Made by a program: the position numbers and the translations under genes. The notes beneath the pieces are model-generated. The model saw only the letters and a program-made list of their open reading frames with translations, did no database searches and was not told where the DNA came from. A stretch of DNA of 64,000 nt from Granulicella paludicola (GTDB lineage Bacteria > Acidobacteriota > Terriglobia > Terriglobales > Acidobacteriaceae). The stretch is taken from positions 119,078 to 183,077 of the forward strand of contig NZ_JAGSYC010000018.1 of assembly GCF_025685545.1 (NCBI RefSeq), given 5' to 3'. Shown piece after piece: positions 37,096 to 46,376 of this stretch. Position 1 is the stretch's first letter. The number at the start of each line of letters is the position of its first letter.

Positions 37096-37521
37096 CTATC
37101 GCATCTCTTCCGTACGCGGATAACGCGCCGTCACGATCGTCGAAATCCCACCACGCGGCCGGAAGTCACCCACGATCTCGGCCCACACCGGATCGGTCGC
37201 CTTCACCACATCGTCCAGCACCTGGTTCACGATGTTCTCCTGGAAGATGCCGAGGTTGCGATACACGAATAGGTACTCCTTCAGGCTCTTCAGCTCGAGG
37301 CACTTCTCGCGCGGCATGTAGCGGATCTTCAACACGCCGAAGTCAGGCAGGCCGGTCTTCGGGCATACGCTCGTGAACTCCGGGTCGTCGATCAGAATCT
37401 CGTACTTCTGAAACTGATTGCGCCACGTCTCAATCTCTGGAAACTTCGTCTTCAATCCCGACTTCGCGTGGTCATCGGTGTAGCCGGTTGTGTGCTTCTT
37501 GCTTTGCTTCGTCTTTGCCAT
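37096..37521 (-). CDS. queF: preQ0 reductase (NADPH-dependent 7-cyano-7-deazaguanine reductase)
   Basis: 141 aa, the short type I form. FTSVCPKTGLPDFG contains the thioimide-forming Cys53 and the catalytic Asp60. CLELKSLKEYLFVYRNLGIFQENIVNQVLDD (in parts) is the QueF signature, and GDFRPRGGIST closes the fold. It reduces preQ0 to preQ1 in queuosine biosynthesis. Other que genes are not in the window. Confidence 0.97.
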   Translation of the reverse strand: MAKTKQSKKHTTGYTDDHAKSGLKTKFPEIETWRNQFQKYEILIDDPEFTSVCPKTGLPDFGVLKIRYMPREKCLELKSLKEYLFVYRNLGIFQENIVNQVLDDVVKATDPVWAEIVGDFRPRGGISTIVTARYPRTEEMR

Positions 37522-37605
37522 AACCTCTAGTTTACGCCCATTCAGGCAGAAAACAGCCCGACCAAAGCCGGGCCATTCTCTCTTGGGGGCCTCTGATCAG
37601 GTCAG

Positions 37606-37676
37606 TTTTGAAGGGTACGGGCTTTAGCCCGTACGTTGAAAGCTCCATAAAATGGAGGGGGCTTTAGCCCCAGAGG
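37606..37676. repeat. Dispersed REP-like element, copy 1
   Basis: TACGGGCTTTAGCCCGTA is a perfect palindrome, followed 14 bp on by a GGGGCTTTAGCCCC palindrome. The same double palindrome occurs at 39141-39213. It lies between queF and the M48 peptidase gene, where it may form RNA hairpins. Confidence 0.85.
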
Positions 37677-37731
37677 GTGCGTATGTTTGAGCCAGAATGG
37701 ACGCGGTCAGAGTCGCCCTAGAACCTGGAAT

Positions 37732-38988
37732 CTAATTCTGAGTCGGCACCCGGCGCCCCAGCGTCGGCTGGTCGTTCGTGCCGCTGGACGAGGCATTCGG
37801 ATCGTTGTTGGTCGAGCTCGTGCGACGCAGCGTGGGCTTGCCCACGTTCTTCTTATCGTTGATGCCACGCTTGTTCTGGATGCGCGCCAGCCGTGCCTTC
37901 ACCTGGTCGAACTCCGAGGTCGTCACCAAGTAGTCGGCCCGCGCCGGCAGAATCGTCGCAATCTCCGTCTCCGAGTTCACAATGCGGTCCGGCGTCGCCG
38001 GGTGATCGCTGAACGCCTTCGACAGAGCTCCCGGCTTGTGCTTCTGCAGCGCGTCAAGCTTTTCAAAGATTGAGATCATGCCCTGCGGATCGTACCCGGC
38101 ACGATACGCATACTGCACCCCGAGATAGTCTGCTTCCGCCTCATACTCACGCGAAAATTGCAGGAACGTCAGCGGCACCGCCAGTTGAGAAGCCTCATAA
38201 AGGCCGTAGCCGATCCAGCTGCCCTGCGCAAAGATCATCAGCGGGATCGAGCCGATCTGCATGTAGTTCAGCTTGGTCATCTCGCGAGCCGCATGGTGCG
38301 CCGCCACATGCGCAATCTCATGCGCCATCACACCTGCCAGCTCATCCTCGCTGTCGCACGCCAGAATCAAGCCGGAGTTCACATAAAAGTAGCCGCCCGG
38401 CAGCGCCATCGCGTTGATCTCGTCCGTATCCAGTACCTTGATCGTGAACGGCACCTTCGCATCCGAGTTCTTCACCAGGTTCTGCCCCACGCGGTTTACG
38501 TACTCCACTACCACCGGGTCCGTCACCAGATGCGACGACTTCTCAATCTCATGCGAGTACTGGTTGCCGATCCCGATCTCCCAGTTCGTCGAGTACCAGT
38601 TACCCATACCGCGCCCACCGATGCTGCGCTGTCCCACCGCGTTCACATCGTCCTCCGAACCCTTCTTGATATTCGGATCGAGTTCTTCACCCGGAGAAGG
38701 GATCGGCAAGTCCTTCGCCACGTCATCCTTCTTCGCCTTGCCATCCTTGTCATTCTTTGCCGTCTTGTCGTCCTTGCCTGCCTTCGCGTCGGCGGACTTC
38801 GCATCCACCTTCGCATCCGTGTTCGGCCCCTTCGTCTCATCAGGAGGCGCAGGAGGAACCGAAGCATCCGGTGTCGTCGAAGCAGGAGCCGTCGTCGGCG
38901 GTGTCGTCGACTGCGGAGCCGGCGGCTGCTGCGCAGTAGCAACAGTCGCGGACAGGGTCAGTAGCATTGCAAGGGTTAAAGGGCGCAT
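37732..38988 (-). CDS. Secreted M48 family metallopeptidase (BepA/LoiP-like)
   Basis: 418 aa from the ATG at 38988 with GGGAG six nt upstream. A signal peptide (LAMLLTLSATVATA) leads to a long Pro/Thr- then Lys/Asp-rich linker (residues 20-100). The peptidase core has VMAHEIAHVAAHHA with HExxH near 223 and EYEAEADYLG with the third ligand near 283. A C-terminal low-complexity tail follows. This family takes part in outer-membrane protein quality control. The long charged linker is not typical of E. coli BepA. Confidence 0.93.
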   Translation of the reverse strand: MRPLTLAMLLTLSATVATAQQPPAPQSTTPPTTAPASTTPDASVPPAPPDETKGPNTDAKVDAKSADAKAGKDDKTAKNDKDGKAKKDDVAKDLPIPSPGEELDPNIKKGSEDDVNAVGQRSIGGRGMGNWYSTNWEIGIGNQYSHEIEKSSHLVTDPVVVEYVNRVGQNLVKNSDAKVPFTIKVLDTDEINAMALPGGYFYVNSGLILACDSEDELAGVMAHEIAHVAAHHAAREMTKLNYMQIGSIPLMIFAQGSWIGYGLYEASQLAVPLTFLQFSREYEAEADYLGVQYAYRAGYDPQGMISIFEKLDALQKHKPGALSKAFSDHPATPDRIVNSETEIATILPARADYLVTTSEFDQVKARLARIQNKRGINDKKNVGKPTLRRTSSTNNDPNASSSGTNDQPTLGRRVPTQN

Positions 38989-39140
38989 GGGATACTCCCG
39001 TGGAGCGCGGACGCTATCGTCTGAACGCAACTCGCTGTTCCTATTGTAGACGGTTCCGTGACCACGCGAGGTTCAAGCCACCTCACCCCTTAGCCCACTT
39101 TTGCACCAGATCAAACCCCACAAAGACTTACATCGAGTCT

Positions 39141-39213
39141 TGCTTTGAAGGGGACGGGCTTCAGCCCGTCCATGCAGCCCCAGTGCCCTAAAAGGGGCTT
39201 TAGCCCCGGAGGA
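39141..39213. repeat. Dispersed REP-like element, copy 2
   Basis: GACGGGCTTCAGCCCGTC and AGGGGCTTTAGCCCC are arranged as in copy 1 (37606-37676), with a similar lead-in (TTTGAAGGG). It sits between the M48 peptidase start and the last pseudopilin's stop. Confidence 0.85.
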
Positions 39214-39219
39214 TTGCCC

Positions 39220-39639
39220 TCACCAGGTGTTATACGTCGTCCCGTCGTTCCCCATCCCTTGCGACCCCGAGTGAACATCGTCGATCCCGCCCTGCGTCTC
39301 GTTGATGTCCCGCATCGCATCCGACTCCCCGGTAATCCACGTATCGTTCCGGCTGGTCATCGGATCCACCGGCAGCGACTTCAAATACCCTGACTGCACC
39401 AGGTCATCCAGCGACTGTGGCGCCTTCTCTTTATCCACCGTGTAGCTGTCGATCGCCGACCGCATCACATGCAGGTCTTCCTTCAGCGCCGCTTCCTTCG
39501 CGCTCTTCACCACCCGGACATAGATCGGCACAGCAATCGAGACGAGGATGCCAATGATCGCCATCACGATCATGAGCTCCACAAGCGTAAAACCGCTCTC
39601 GCCCTTCGCCCTGCCTCGTATTGTCCTGGCCGCTATCAC
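39220..39639 (-). CDS. Type II secretion pseudopilin (GspG-like), second
   Basis: 139 aa. GESGFTLVELMIVMAIIGILVSIAVPIYV is the prepilin cleavage site and N-terminal helix, with Glu at +5. The C-terminal part (DLHVMRSAIDSYTVDKEKAPQSLDDLVQSGYLKSLPVDPMT) follows the GspG pattern of a major pseudopilin. It lies downstream of another pseudopilin and a secretin on the same strand. Confidence 0.9.
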   Translation of the reverse strand: MIAARTIRGRAKGESGFTLVELMIVMAIIGILVSIAVPIYVRVVKSAKEAALKEDLHVMRSAIDSYTVDKEKAPQSLDDLVQSGYLKSLPVDPMTSRNDTWITGESDAMRDINETQGGIDDVHSGSQGMGNDGTTYNTW

Positions 39640-39675
39640 TGTTCCTACTCCCTGTTCCCTACTGCCTGTCTCAAC

Positions 39676-40176
39676 TCACCACGTGCTGTACTTCGTCCCA
39701 TCCAACCCCGTGCCGCTACTCTTGCTATACACGTCGTACACATTCTGCCCGCCGAACCCCGTCGAATCCGGCTCGTCCTGGTTCGACCGCAGCCCCCAGT
39801 CTGTGTTGCCCGTCATCGGGTCCTTCGGAATCTCCCGCAGGAACCGCATCCGCTTGTCCTTCACATCGACGCCATCCACCAGCGTCTGCAGATCCGGCGG
39901 ATAGTTATTCGAGTCCGCCTTCGTCTGGATGCCACCCAGATCCGCCACATCCTTATACTTGTCGATCGCGTCCCGCATCATCCAAAGGTCGCGCCGAAGC
40001 TCCTTCTCCTTCTGCCGCTTCACCACAAACGTCACCGTTGGCCGAGCCATCGTGGCCAGAATCGCCAGGATCGCAACCACGATAATCAGCTCCGTCAGCG
40101 TAAGTCCCGCCTCGCCCTTGCGGCGTCGCGCCTCGAACCTGCTCCTCATCGCCGCTGACACCGCTCGCTCCTCCAA
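39676..40176 (-). CDS. Type II secretion pseudopilin (GspG-like), first
   Basis: 166 aa (or 157 from the ATG at 40149). GEAGLTLTELIIVVAILAILATMARP is the prepilin signature. The Lys-rich DLWMMRDAIDKYKDV and FLREIPKDPMTGNTDWGLRSNQDEP match GspG. It has the same architecture as the next gene, so the two probably arose by duplication; one may be a minor pseudopilin. The secretin gene ends 26 bp upstream. Confidence 0.9.
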   Translation of the reverse strand: MEERAVSAAMRSRFEARRRKGEAGLTLTELIIVVAILAILATMARPTVTFVVKRQKEKELRRDLWMMRDAIDKYKDVADLGGIQTKADSNNYPPDLQTLVDGVDVKDKRMRFLREIPKDPMTGNTDWGLRSNQDEPDSTGFGGQNVYDVYSKSSGTGLDGTKYSTW

Positions 40177-40201
40177 CCTGTTCCCTACTCCCTGTTTCCT
40201 G

Positions 40202-42754
40202 TCATTTCACGTGCACAATCGCCTGGGTGCCGACCGTCGGCAGGCTCGCCTGCTTGCTGTCCTTCGCTCCCGTGCGAGCCATCGTGATTGTCGCCTCACC
40301 CGGAGCAATCGCCTTGAACGTCAGCGTGCAGATCGTTCCCTGCCCATTCACTCCCGGAACGCCCGGCGGCCGCGTCACCGACAGCGACACCGCGCCATTG
40401 CCATCATCGCGATGCAGCGCCGTCACCGCCTGCCCGTCCTTGCCCAGCAGTCCCTGCACGCCGCCATCATCTACGTTCACCAGCGACAGCAGCTTCGGAT
40501 CGAACTGCAGCTGCATCGGCACGCTCGCCAGATCGCGCGCATTCGCCGCCGTCACTGCCACCTGGAAGGTCGCGCCCACAGCCTGGTTCGAAACCGCTGG
40601 CAGCACCGACAGTTGCACCGGCCCGCCCGGAGCGTTCGCATCCATCGGCACGCTCGCTCCCGGAGGCACCGAAAGCGTGCTGCCCGCGCCCATCGATAGC
40701 GGCCGCGCGTCAGCAGCAATCTTGCCAATCATCGCGTTCGCAGCATTCGCAGCCGACGTTCCCTGAGCACCCGCAGCCTCACCCGTCGGAGCCACCGCCG
40801 GCATCGCATACTTCGGCGGATCGCGGTGCAGCAGCTCCACCGAGCCACCCGCGCCGGTATAAATCTGCCGCGTGTTCTCGTCCGTCAAAATCGACTCGCG
40901 CACAATGTGCGGGATGATCAGAAACACCAGCTCATCGCTCTGCGTCGTCTTGTCCTGGCTTGAGAAGAAGTACTTCAGAAACGGCAGCTCACCCAGCCCC
41001 GGCGTTCCGGATACCACCTTCGAATCTTGCTTTTGCACCAGGCCAGCCAGGATCGACGGCTCGCCGTCCTTCAGCTGAATCACCTGCTCCGAAACCTTCT
41101 GCGCAATGATCGGTTCCGTCACGCTCGAAATCGTCACCGATCCGTTTTGGCTCGAAACCTCGATCTTCATCTTCAGCGAAATCTCGCGGTCATAATGCAC
41201 CGTCGGCGTCACGTCGATGTTCACACCTACGTCGAGATACGTGAACTGCGTCTGCACACCCAGCGAAGCCGTTGTCACCGCCGCGCCAGCCGAGTACGAA
41301 CCCGTCGCCACCGGAATCTTCGATCCGATCTTCAGCGTTGCGCGCTGACCATCCGTGGCTCGAATGCGCGGGTTCTGCAGCACGCGCGTGTCTGAATCCG
41401 ACAGCAACGCATTCAGCGTTCCACCTGAAATCGACACCGCAAAGTTCGTCGCATTCAAATTCGCCAGCGTGTTCAGCGTCACACCCGTCGAAGCAGCCGT
41501 CGACGACGTCGAAGTCGTTGTCGTCGTCGTCGCTGTGTTCGAAGTCGACACGTTATAGTTGCTCGCCTGCGGCGTCAGACCAAAGCTCGTCGGCAGCGTG
41601 ATGCCCAGGTTGCGCTCCAGCTGGCGGCTCACCTCCAGCACAGCCACGTCGATCACCACCTCCGGACGAATCCGGTCAAGATCATTAATCAGCTTCTCCG
41701 CCAGCGTCAGCTCCGACGGCGTCGCGCGCATAATAATCGCGTTCTGGCTCCCCACCAGATACATATGCACGTTCGGGTCCAGCAGGTTGCGCAGGGCAAC
41801 CAGAATCTCATTCGCGTCGTTCTGCTGCGACACGTTTGTCAGATAAAACACCTGCACCGCGAGATCTTCCAGATCCGTTCGCTTGGTGCGATTGTTCTGC
41901 GCTACAAAAATCGTGTTCGACGTCACCGGCTTCCAGAACGTCCCGCTCAGCGTACCCACAATACGCAACGAGTCCTGCAAGGAAACCCCGGTCAAATCCA
42001 CGGGGATGCGCTTGGACTGGTAGTCGGGGTCGAAGATCACATTCAGCCCGGCGGCCTTGCCAATCGCTTGGTAAATCACCTTCGCATCTTCCACCGCGTG
42101 CAGCGTAATCGGATCATCCGACACCGGCTTCAGCACAATCGGTCCGGCCATCTCCGCAATGTCCTGCTGCACCTTGCGCTGGTAAGGCGACTGCTCGCCC
42201 ACACCCGGAATCATCGGCTGTCCTGCATTCGGCACACCGCCGCCCGTCACTGCAGCCGCACCCGGCCCCGTCGTTGCATCCGCCGGCCGCGCCTTCTCTG
42301 AGCTCTGCAGCTCCTGGGCCGCTGCCTCGTTGCCCGGATCGATCTGCAATGCGCGTGCAAACTCGTTCACCGCACCTGCCAGATCACCCGACTGACGCAG
42401 CACCCGACCGCGGTCCACGTGCATGTTGGCCGCTTCGAATCTTGCGCGCTCATAACCCGTCTTGTACCGCAGATCGTTCGGCTTCTTCAGGTGCGCCTGC
42501 CGATACGCCTCGTACGCCGCGTCATAGTCCTCGCGGGCCTCCGCGTTATGGGCCTTCGTGTTCCAGCTGCCAGCCGACTGCGCATGGGCGCTCGCGGTCA
42601 CGACAACGCCGCCCAGTAGCAACGACGCCAGAGTCACGCTGGCAAGGTTGCGGGCAAGGAAACGTCCAGCCACACGAAGATTTTGCTGGCCGAAGCTCTT
42701 CGGCTCTGTAAGGTGGCCCAGCGGGCCAATCCCGCTCACTCGATCTTGTTGCAT
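40202..42754 (-). CDS. Secretin (GspD/PilQ-like) with C-terminal cohesin-like domain
   Basis: 850 aa from the ATG at 42754. The open frame extends to 42964, but that part overlaps a dispersed repeat and lacks a signal. A signal anchor (VTLASLLLGGVVVTASAHA) precedes TPR-like helices (EDYDAAYEAYRQAH, GDLAGAVNEFARALQIDP). STN/N0-N1 domains follow (KVIYQAIGKAAGLNVIFDPDY). The secretin core has VIDVAVLEVSRQLERNLGI, GSKIPVATGSY and ILAGLVQKQ...GTPGLGELPFLKYFF. After it comes a Pro/Gly linker and a beta-rich cohesin-like end (VPMQLQFDPKLLSLVNVDDGG). It forms the outer-membrane channel of a type II-like system with the two pseudopilins. Confidence 0.92.
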   Translation of the reverse strand: MQQDRVSGIGPLGHLTEPKSFGQQNLRVAGRFLARNLASVTLASLLLGGVVVTASAHAQSAGSWNTKAHNAEAREDYDAAYEAYRQAHLKKPNDLRYKTGYERARFEAANMHVDRGRVLRQSGDLAGAVNEFARALQIDPGNEAAAQELQSSEKARPADATTGPGAAAVTGGGVPNAGQPMIPGVGEQSPYQRKVQQDIAEMAGPIVLKPVSDDPITLHAVEDAKVIYQAIGKAAGLNVIFDPDYQSKRIPVDLTGVSLQDSLRIVGTLSGTFWKPVTSNTIFVAQNNRTKRTDLEDLAVQVFYLTNVSQQNDANEILVALRNLLDPNVHMYLVGSQNAIIMRATPSELTLAEKLINDLDRIRPEVVIDVAVLEVSRQLERNLGITLPTSFGLTPQASNYNVSTSNTATTTTTTSTSSTAASTGVTLNTLANLNATNFAVSISGGTLNALLSDSDTRVLQNPRIRATDGQRATLKIGSKIPVATGSYSAGAAVTTASLGVQTQFTYLDVGVNIDVTPTVHYDREISLKMKIEVSSQNGSVTISSVTEPIIAQKVSEQVIQLKDGEPSILAGLVQKQDSKVVSGTPGLGELPFLKYFFSSQDKTTQSDELVFLIIPHIVRESILTDENTRQIYTGAGGSVELLHRDPPKYAMPAVAPTGEAAGAQGTSAANAANAMIGKIAADARPLSMGAGSTLSVPPGASVPMDANAPGGPVQLSVLPAVSNQAVGATFQVAVTAANARDLASVPMQLQFDPKLLSLVNVDDGGVQGLLGKDGQAVTALHRDDGNGAVSLSVTRPPGVPGVNGQGTICTLTFKAIAPGEATITMARTGAKDSKQASLPTVGTQAIVHVK

Positions 42755-42958
42755 CACTGCGACCCGCTCCCGATGACCTCTGGCGCTCACTCTGAACCTG
42801 CTGATCTGCGTTCCGCCGATGCCTGTCAATATCCGCTCCGAACCTGCCTCAAACAGGTTTCCTGCCGATGGGTCGGGCTGGGTCGATAATACCATTCGAT
42901 TCACAGGCTTACTCCACTTCGGTGCAACCAAAACATTCTCACCAAACCACCCGAACTC

Positions 42959-43020
42959 TGTCATTTCGACCGGAGCATCGCAGCTTTATCGCGATGCGTA
43001 GCGGAGAAACCCCTGCATTC
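42959..43020. repeat. Candidate dispersed repeat with hairpin
   Basis: The stretch beginning TGTCATTTCGACCGGAGCAT and ending AGAAACCCCTGCATTC has the look of a repeat found between genes in acidobacterial genomes. Inside it GCATCGC (42974-42980) and GCGATGC (42991-42997) form a perfect hairpin. It marks the non-coding space between smpB and the secretin. Confidence 0.5.
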
Positions 43021-43164
43021 GTCATAGCGATGTGCGCAGCACGAGCCTATCCTCAACCGCCGCCATTACGCCCGTACCGTCTCAAACAACGAAACGTTTC
43101 TTACGTCACCGCACAAATCTGCTAGCCTTTCCTTTGGACGCACCACGCCAATATTCGTCTTACT

Positions 43165-43707
43165 ATGCCTCGTATCCTCTCCAATCCGACCTCCCCAACT
43201 GGGAATACCAAGCCTGTCGTCAAGCAGAAGGACCGCGACCCCATCGCCGCCGGTATGCGCGACGCCGCCTTCAATCGCTCCGCCAGCTTCAACTACTTCC
43301 TCACCGACCGCTTCGAGGCAGGCGTCGCCCTGCGCGGCACCGAGGTCAAATCCATCCGCGAAGGCAAGGCCAACCTCAAGGATGCCTACGGTCTATTAAA
43401 GGACGGCGAGTGTTTTCTCCTCAACGCCCATATCGGCCCTTTTTCGCACGGCAACACCATGAATCACGAAGCGCTGCGCACCCGTAAGCTGCTGCTGCAC
43501 AAAACGGAAATCCATAAGCTCGAAGCCCTCACCAGACAAAAGGGCTACACTCTTATCCCGGTCAAGCTCTACTTCAAATCCGGTCGCGTCAAGTGCGAGA
43601 TCGCCCTCGCCAAGGGCAAACAGGACTGGGACAAGCGCGAAACCGAACGCTCCCGCGAGGCCGATAAGGAAGCCAAAGCCGCCGTGGCTCGCAGCCAGCG
43701 ACGTTAA
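43165..43707 (+). CDS. smpB: SsrA (tmRNA)-binding protein
   Basis: 180 aa, about 25 longer at the N-terminus than usual. The core FNYFLTDRFEAGVALRGTEVKSIREGKANLKDAYGLL, then KLLLHKTEIHKL, GYTLIPVKLYFKSGRVKCEIALAKGKQDWDKRET, is SmpB, and the Lys/Arg-rich tail that reads the empty A site is present. It acts with tmRNA in ribosome rescue. tmRNA itself is not visible in the window. A later start would remove the unusual N-terminus. Confidence 0.97.
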   Translation: MPRILSNPTSPTGNTKPVVKQKDRDPIAAGMRDAAFNRSASFNYFLTDRFEAGVALRGTEVKSIREGKANLKDAYGLLKDGECFLLNAHIGPFSHGNTMNHEALRTRKLLLHKTEIHKLEALTRQKGYTLIPVKLYFKSGRVKCEIALAKGKQDWDKRETERSREADKEAKAAVARSQRR

Positions 43708-43828
43708 CCAAATTCTTCACTAAGTGACAGAAGTAAAGGAAACACAGCAATACCAGCATGGAACTGCCGCCGGAACATCATGATCGGAATGACACTGTCC
43801 CGGCAAAATCACAGGAGATCCCCAGCAA

Positions 43829-44347
43829 ATGAAGACTGGTTCACTGCTTCGCCTTTTTCCACTCTGCACGCTCTTGCTCGCCGCCGCCTCGATCGCCGGC
43901 GCACAAACCACCCCCTCGTCCGAGGCCAACTACCCAGCCTGGACCGCCATCTCGCATAAGCTCGAAGCCAATCCGCTCGACCCGCAGCTGAACCGCGACG
44001 CCGAAGTAGCCGTGCAGGAGGTCAGCACCTCACCCGACTTCCACACCCCGCTCTGCTCCAGCTTCTTCAACTTCTTCAGCAAACTCAGCACCACCGGTTA
44101 CCCCTACCAGGCCCAGATCTACCGCCTTTACCTGCTCGGCAGCGCCACCTATCGCATCGAGACCGGCAGAACTGACCCCTACGGTACCAACACCTACGCC
44201 TTCACCAGCGTCCTCAAGGGCTACTCGGTCATCATCGCGAAGGACCCCAACGCTCGCGTCAAAACCATGGACGACCTCCTCCTTACCGACCTGAAGGGCA
44301 AACTCCCCGACATGTTGAAGAAGGACAGCACCTGCCGCGAACGCTAA
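43829..44347 (+). CDS. Secreted hypothetical protein
   Basis: 172 aa with a clear signal peptide (LLRLFPLCTLLLAAASIAGAQ). The mature part is alpha/beta with an N-terminal helix pair and a Lys-rich C-terminal helix. Two Cys (in CSSFF and near the C-terminus) could form a disulfide. I recognise no family. It is transcribed away from smpB with a 121-bp gap. Confidence 0.7.
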   Translation: MKTGSLLRLFPLCTLLLAAASIAGAQTTPSSEANYPAWTAISHKLEANPLDPQLNRDAEVAVQEVSTSPDFHTPLCSSFFNFFSKLSTTGYPYQAQIYRLYLLGSATYRIETGRTDPYGTNTYAFTSVLKGYSVIIAKDPNARVKTMDDLLLTDLKGKLPDMLKKDSTCRER

Positions 44348-44754
44348 CCTCAGGGCACTCCGAAGGGATAGGTACCGCCTCGTCCTTCTGGGCACCCCGG
44401 AGAGCCTTCTTTGCTCGCTGGGGTGGAAAGTGGACATTCGCGCAACGCGCGCGAACCTCTCCCTCCCCCGAGGTCGCGCCAGATGGTGTCAAGCCCCCAG
44501 ACATCTCGATCTCGCTCTAACCACCTCAAAGCAAAACAGTTACGAGTCGAAAAACAATTGCATGTTCGCAATCTCCGCTGGCTATAATTGAATTAGAGAG
44601 AAAGAAAATTTCGGATTTATCAACGCAAATCCACAGTCGTGACTTCCTATACACCGAAGTCCGGACTCAACCCACCCGCTTTCAAGACTTTGGGACCGAA
44701 AGTATGGGGGGAGGGGGGTGACCCTCGCCGCGATACCCGCGATACGATGGAGAA
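44348..44754. other. Gene-free interval upstream of pepA
   Basis: 407 bp without a gene. A perfect TTCGCGC (44437-44443) / GCGCGAA (44449-44455) hairpin lies mid-way. An AT-rich stretch near 44570-44620 probably holds the pepA promoter. Confidence 0.4.
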
Positions 44755-46278
44755 GTGAATATCTCCTTGAACCTCCAGGATTCCGCAGCCTTCTCCACTC
44801 CGCTGCTCATCGTCTTCGCCGCTGACAACGCAACAGCGGAACCAGCTTCGCCCGCACTTCTCACCAACTCGGCAGCTCTCCTCGCCGCAACAAAACCCTG
44901 GCTTTCCAGCGGCGAGTTCAAAGCAGCTCTCGGCGAAACGCTCCTGCTCCACGCTCCAACTGGCCTCAAAGCTGAACGTCTCCTCATCATCGGCCTCGGC
45001 AAAGCCGACAAACTCGGCATTCACCAGCTCCGCAAAGGCGCAGGTGTTTCAGTTCGCTTCGCCAAACCGCGCAGCATCCGCGATCTCGCCATCACGTTCC
45101 CGGAAGACAAGTCGCTGCCCGCAAAGCACGCTGCCCGCGCGATCGCCGAAGGCGCTCTACTCGCCGAGTTCGACATCGACACCTATCGCAGCGACCGCAA
45201 AGACCTCTCGGTCCATTCAGTAACAGTTCTGCACCAGCAGTCCGACGCAACCGATCTCCAGCAAGGCTTCGACGAAGGCATCATCGTCGCCGAGAGCCAG
45301 AACTTCGCCCGCTCTCTCGTCAACGAACCTGGAAACGTTTTGACGCCAACCGAGCTCGGCAAGCGCTCCGCAGCGATGGCCGCTGAAGTCGGCCTCACCT
45401 GCGAAGTCCACTCCCGCGCCAAGCTCGACGAGCTCAAGATGGGCGCGTTCATCTCGGTCACGCAGGGCTCGCCTGAACCGCCCGCGCTGATCGTGATGCA
45501 CTACGAACCTGCTGTCGCTCCCGCAGCAGACGCGCCCATTCTCGGCCTCGTCGGCAAAGGCATCACCTTCGACACTGGCGGCATCTCGCTCAAGCCCGGC
45601 GACAACATGGAGAAGATGAAGTACGACATGGCTGGTGCTGCCGCGATGATCGGCGCGATGCGCGCTATCGCCCTGCTCAAGCCCGCTGTGCGCGTGATCT
45701 GCGTCGTCTGCTCGGCCGAAAACATGCCCGATGGCAAGGCCTTCAAACCCGGCGATGTCGTCACCGCGATGTCCGGCAAAACCATCGAGATCATCAACAC
45801 CGACGCAGAAGGTCGCCTCGTGCTCGCCGACGGTCTCTTCTACGCCCGCACGCTCGGTGCAACGCACCTCATCAACGCAGCAACCCTCACCGGCGCCATC
45901 GGAGTCGCGCTAGGACTGCTCAACGCAGGCCTCTTCTCCAACGATGACGAGACGACAGCGCAATTCATGGAAACGCTGACTACCACCGGCGAGAAGTACT
46001 GGCGCATGCCCTGCACCGACGACTACCGCGACCAGATCAAGAGCCAGATCGCCGACATCCGCAACACCGGCGCGACTCGCTACGGTGGCGCGACAACAGC
46101 GGCCATGTTCCTGAAGGAGTTCGTCACCGAGACGCCCGAGCTGCCCGCAGCCAAGTGGATTCACCTCGACATCGCCGGAACGGCCTGGTCAGACGACAAC
46201 GACGCCTGGATCTCGCGAGGCCCCACTGGAATGGCAGTCCGCAGCATCACAGAGTGGGTTCGCAGCTACTCTTCCTGA
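44755..46278 (+). CDS. pepA: Leucyl aminopeptidase (M17)
   Basis: 507 aa from a GTG at 44755 with GGAG close upstream. The C-terminal M17 domain carries the metal and active-site motifs GLVGKGITFDTGGISLKPGDNM, MKYDMAGAAAM and INTDAEGRLVLADGL, which supply Lys, the Asp ligands, the Glu ligand and Arg. The N-terminal alpha/beta domain is typical. It removes N-terminal residues, Leu preferred, as a cytoplasmic hexamer. A multifunctional DNA-binding role, as in E. coli XerC/PepA, is possible but cannot be seen here. Confidence 0.97.
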   Translation: MNISLNLQDSAAFSTPLLIVFAADNATAEPASPALLTNSAALLAATKPWLSSGEFKAALGETLLLHAPTGLKAERLLIIGLGKADKLGIHQLRKGAGVSVRFAKPRSIRDLAITFPEDKSLPAKHAARAIAEGALLAEFDIDTYRSDRKDLSVHSVTVLHQQSDATDLQQGFDEGIIVAESQNFARSLVNEPGNVLTPTELGKRSAAMAAEVGLTCEVHSRAKLDELKMGAFISVTQGSPEPPALIVMHYEPAVAPAADAPILGLVGKGITFDTGGISLKPGDNMEKMKYDMAGAAAMIGAMRAIALLKPAVRVICVVCSAENMPDGKAFKPGDVVTAMSGKTIEIINTDAEGRLVLADGLFYARTLGATHLINAATLTGAIGVALGLLNAGLFSNDDETTAQFMETLTTTGEKYWRMPCTDDYRDQIKSQIADIRNTGATRYGGATTAAMFLKEFVTETPELPAAKWIHLDIAGTAWSDDNDAWISRGPTGMAVRSITEWVRSYSS

Positions 46279-46376
46279 GCCTGACATTCCTCTGCGTTGA
46301 CAGCGGTTGCGATTGTTCATAGACTTCGCATCAAGATCCCCGCATCCAACACTGTCAACGCAAAGGATTGTCCATC

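Noticed and set aside
42755..42964. Longer secretin start at 42964
   Set aside because: It overlaps a repeat and puts the signal sequence 170 residues into the protein.
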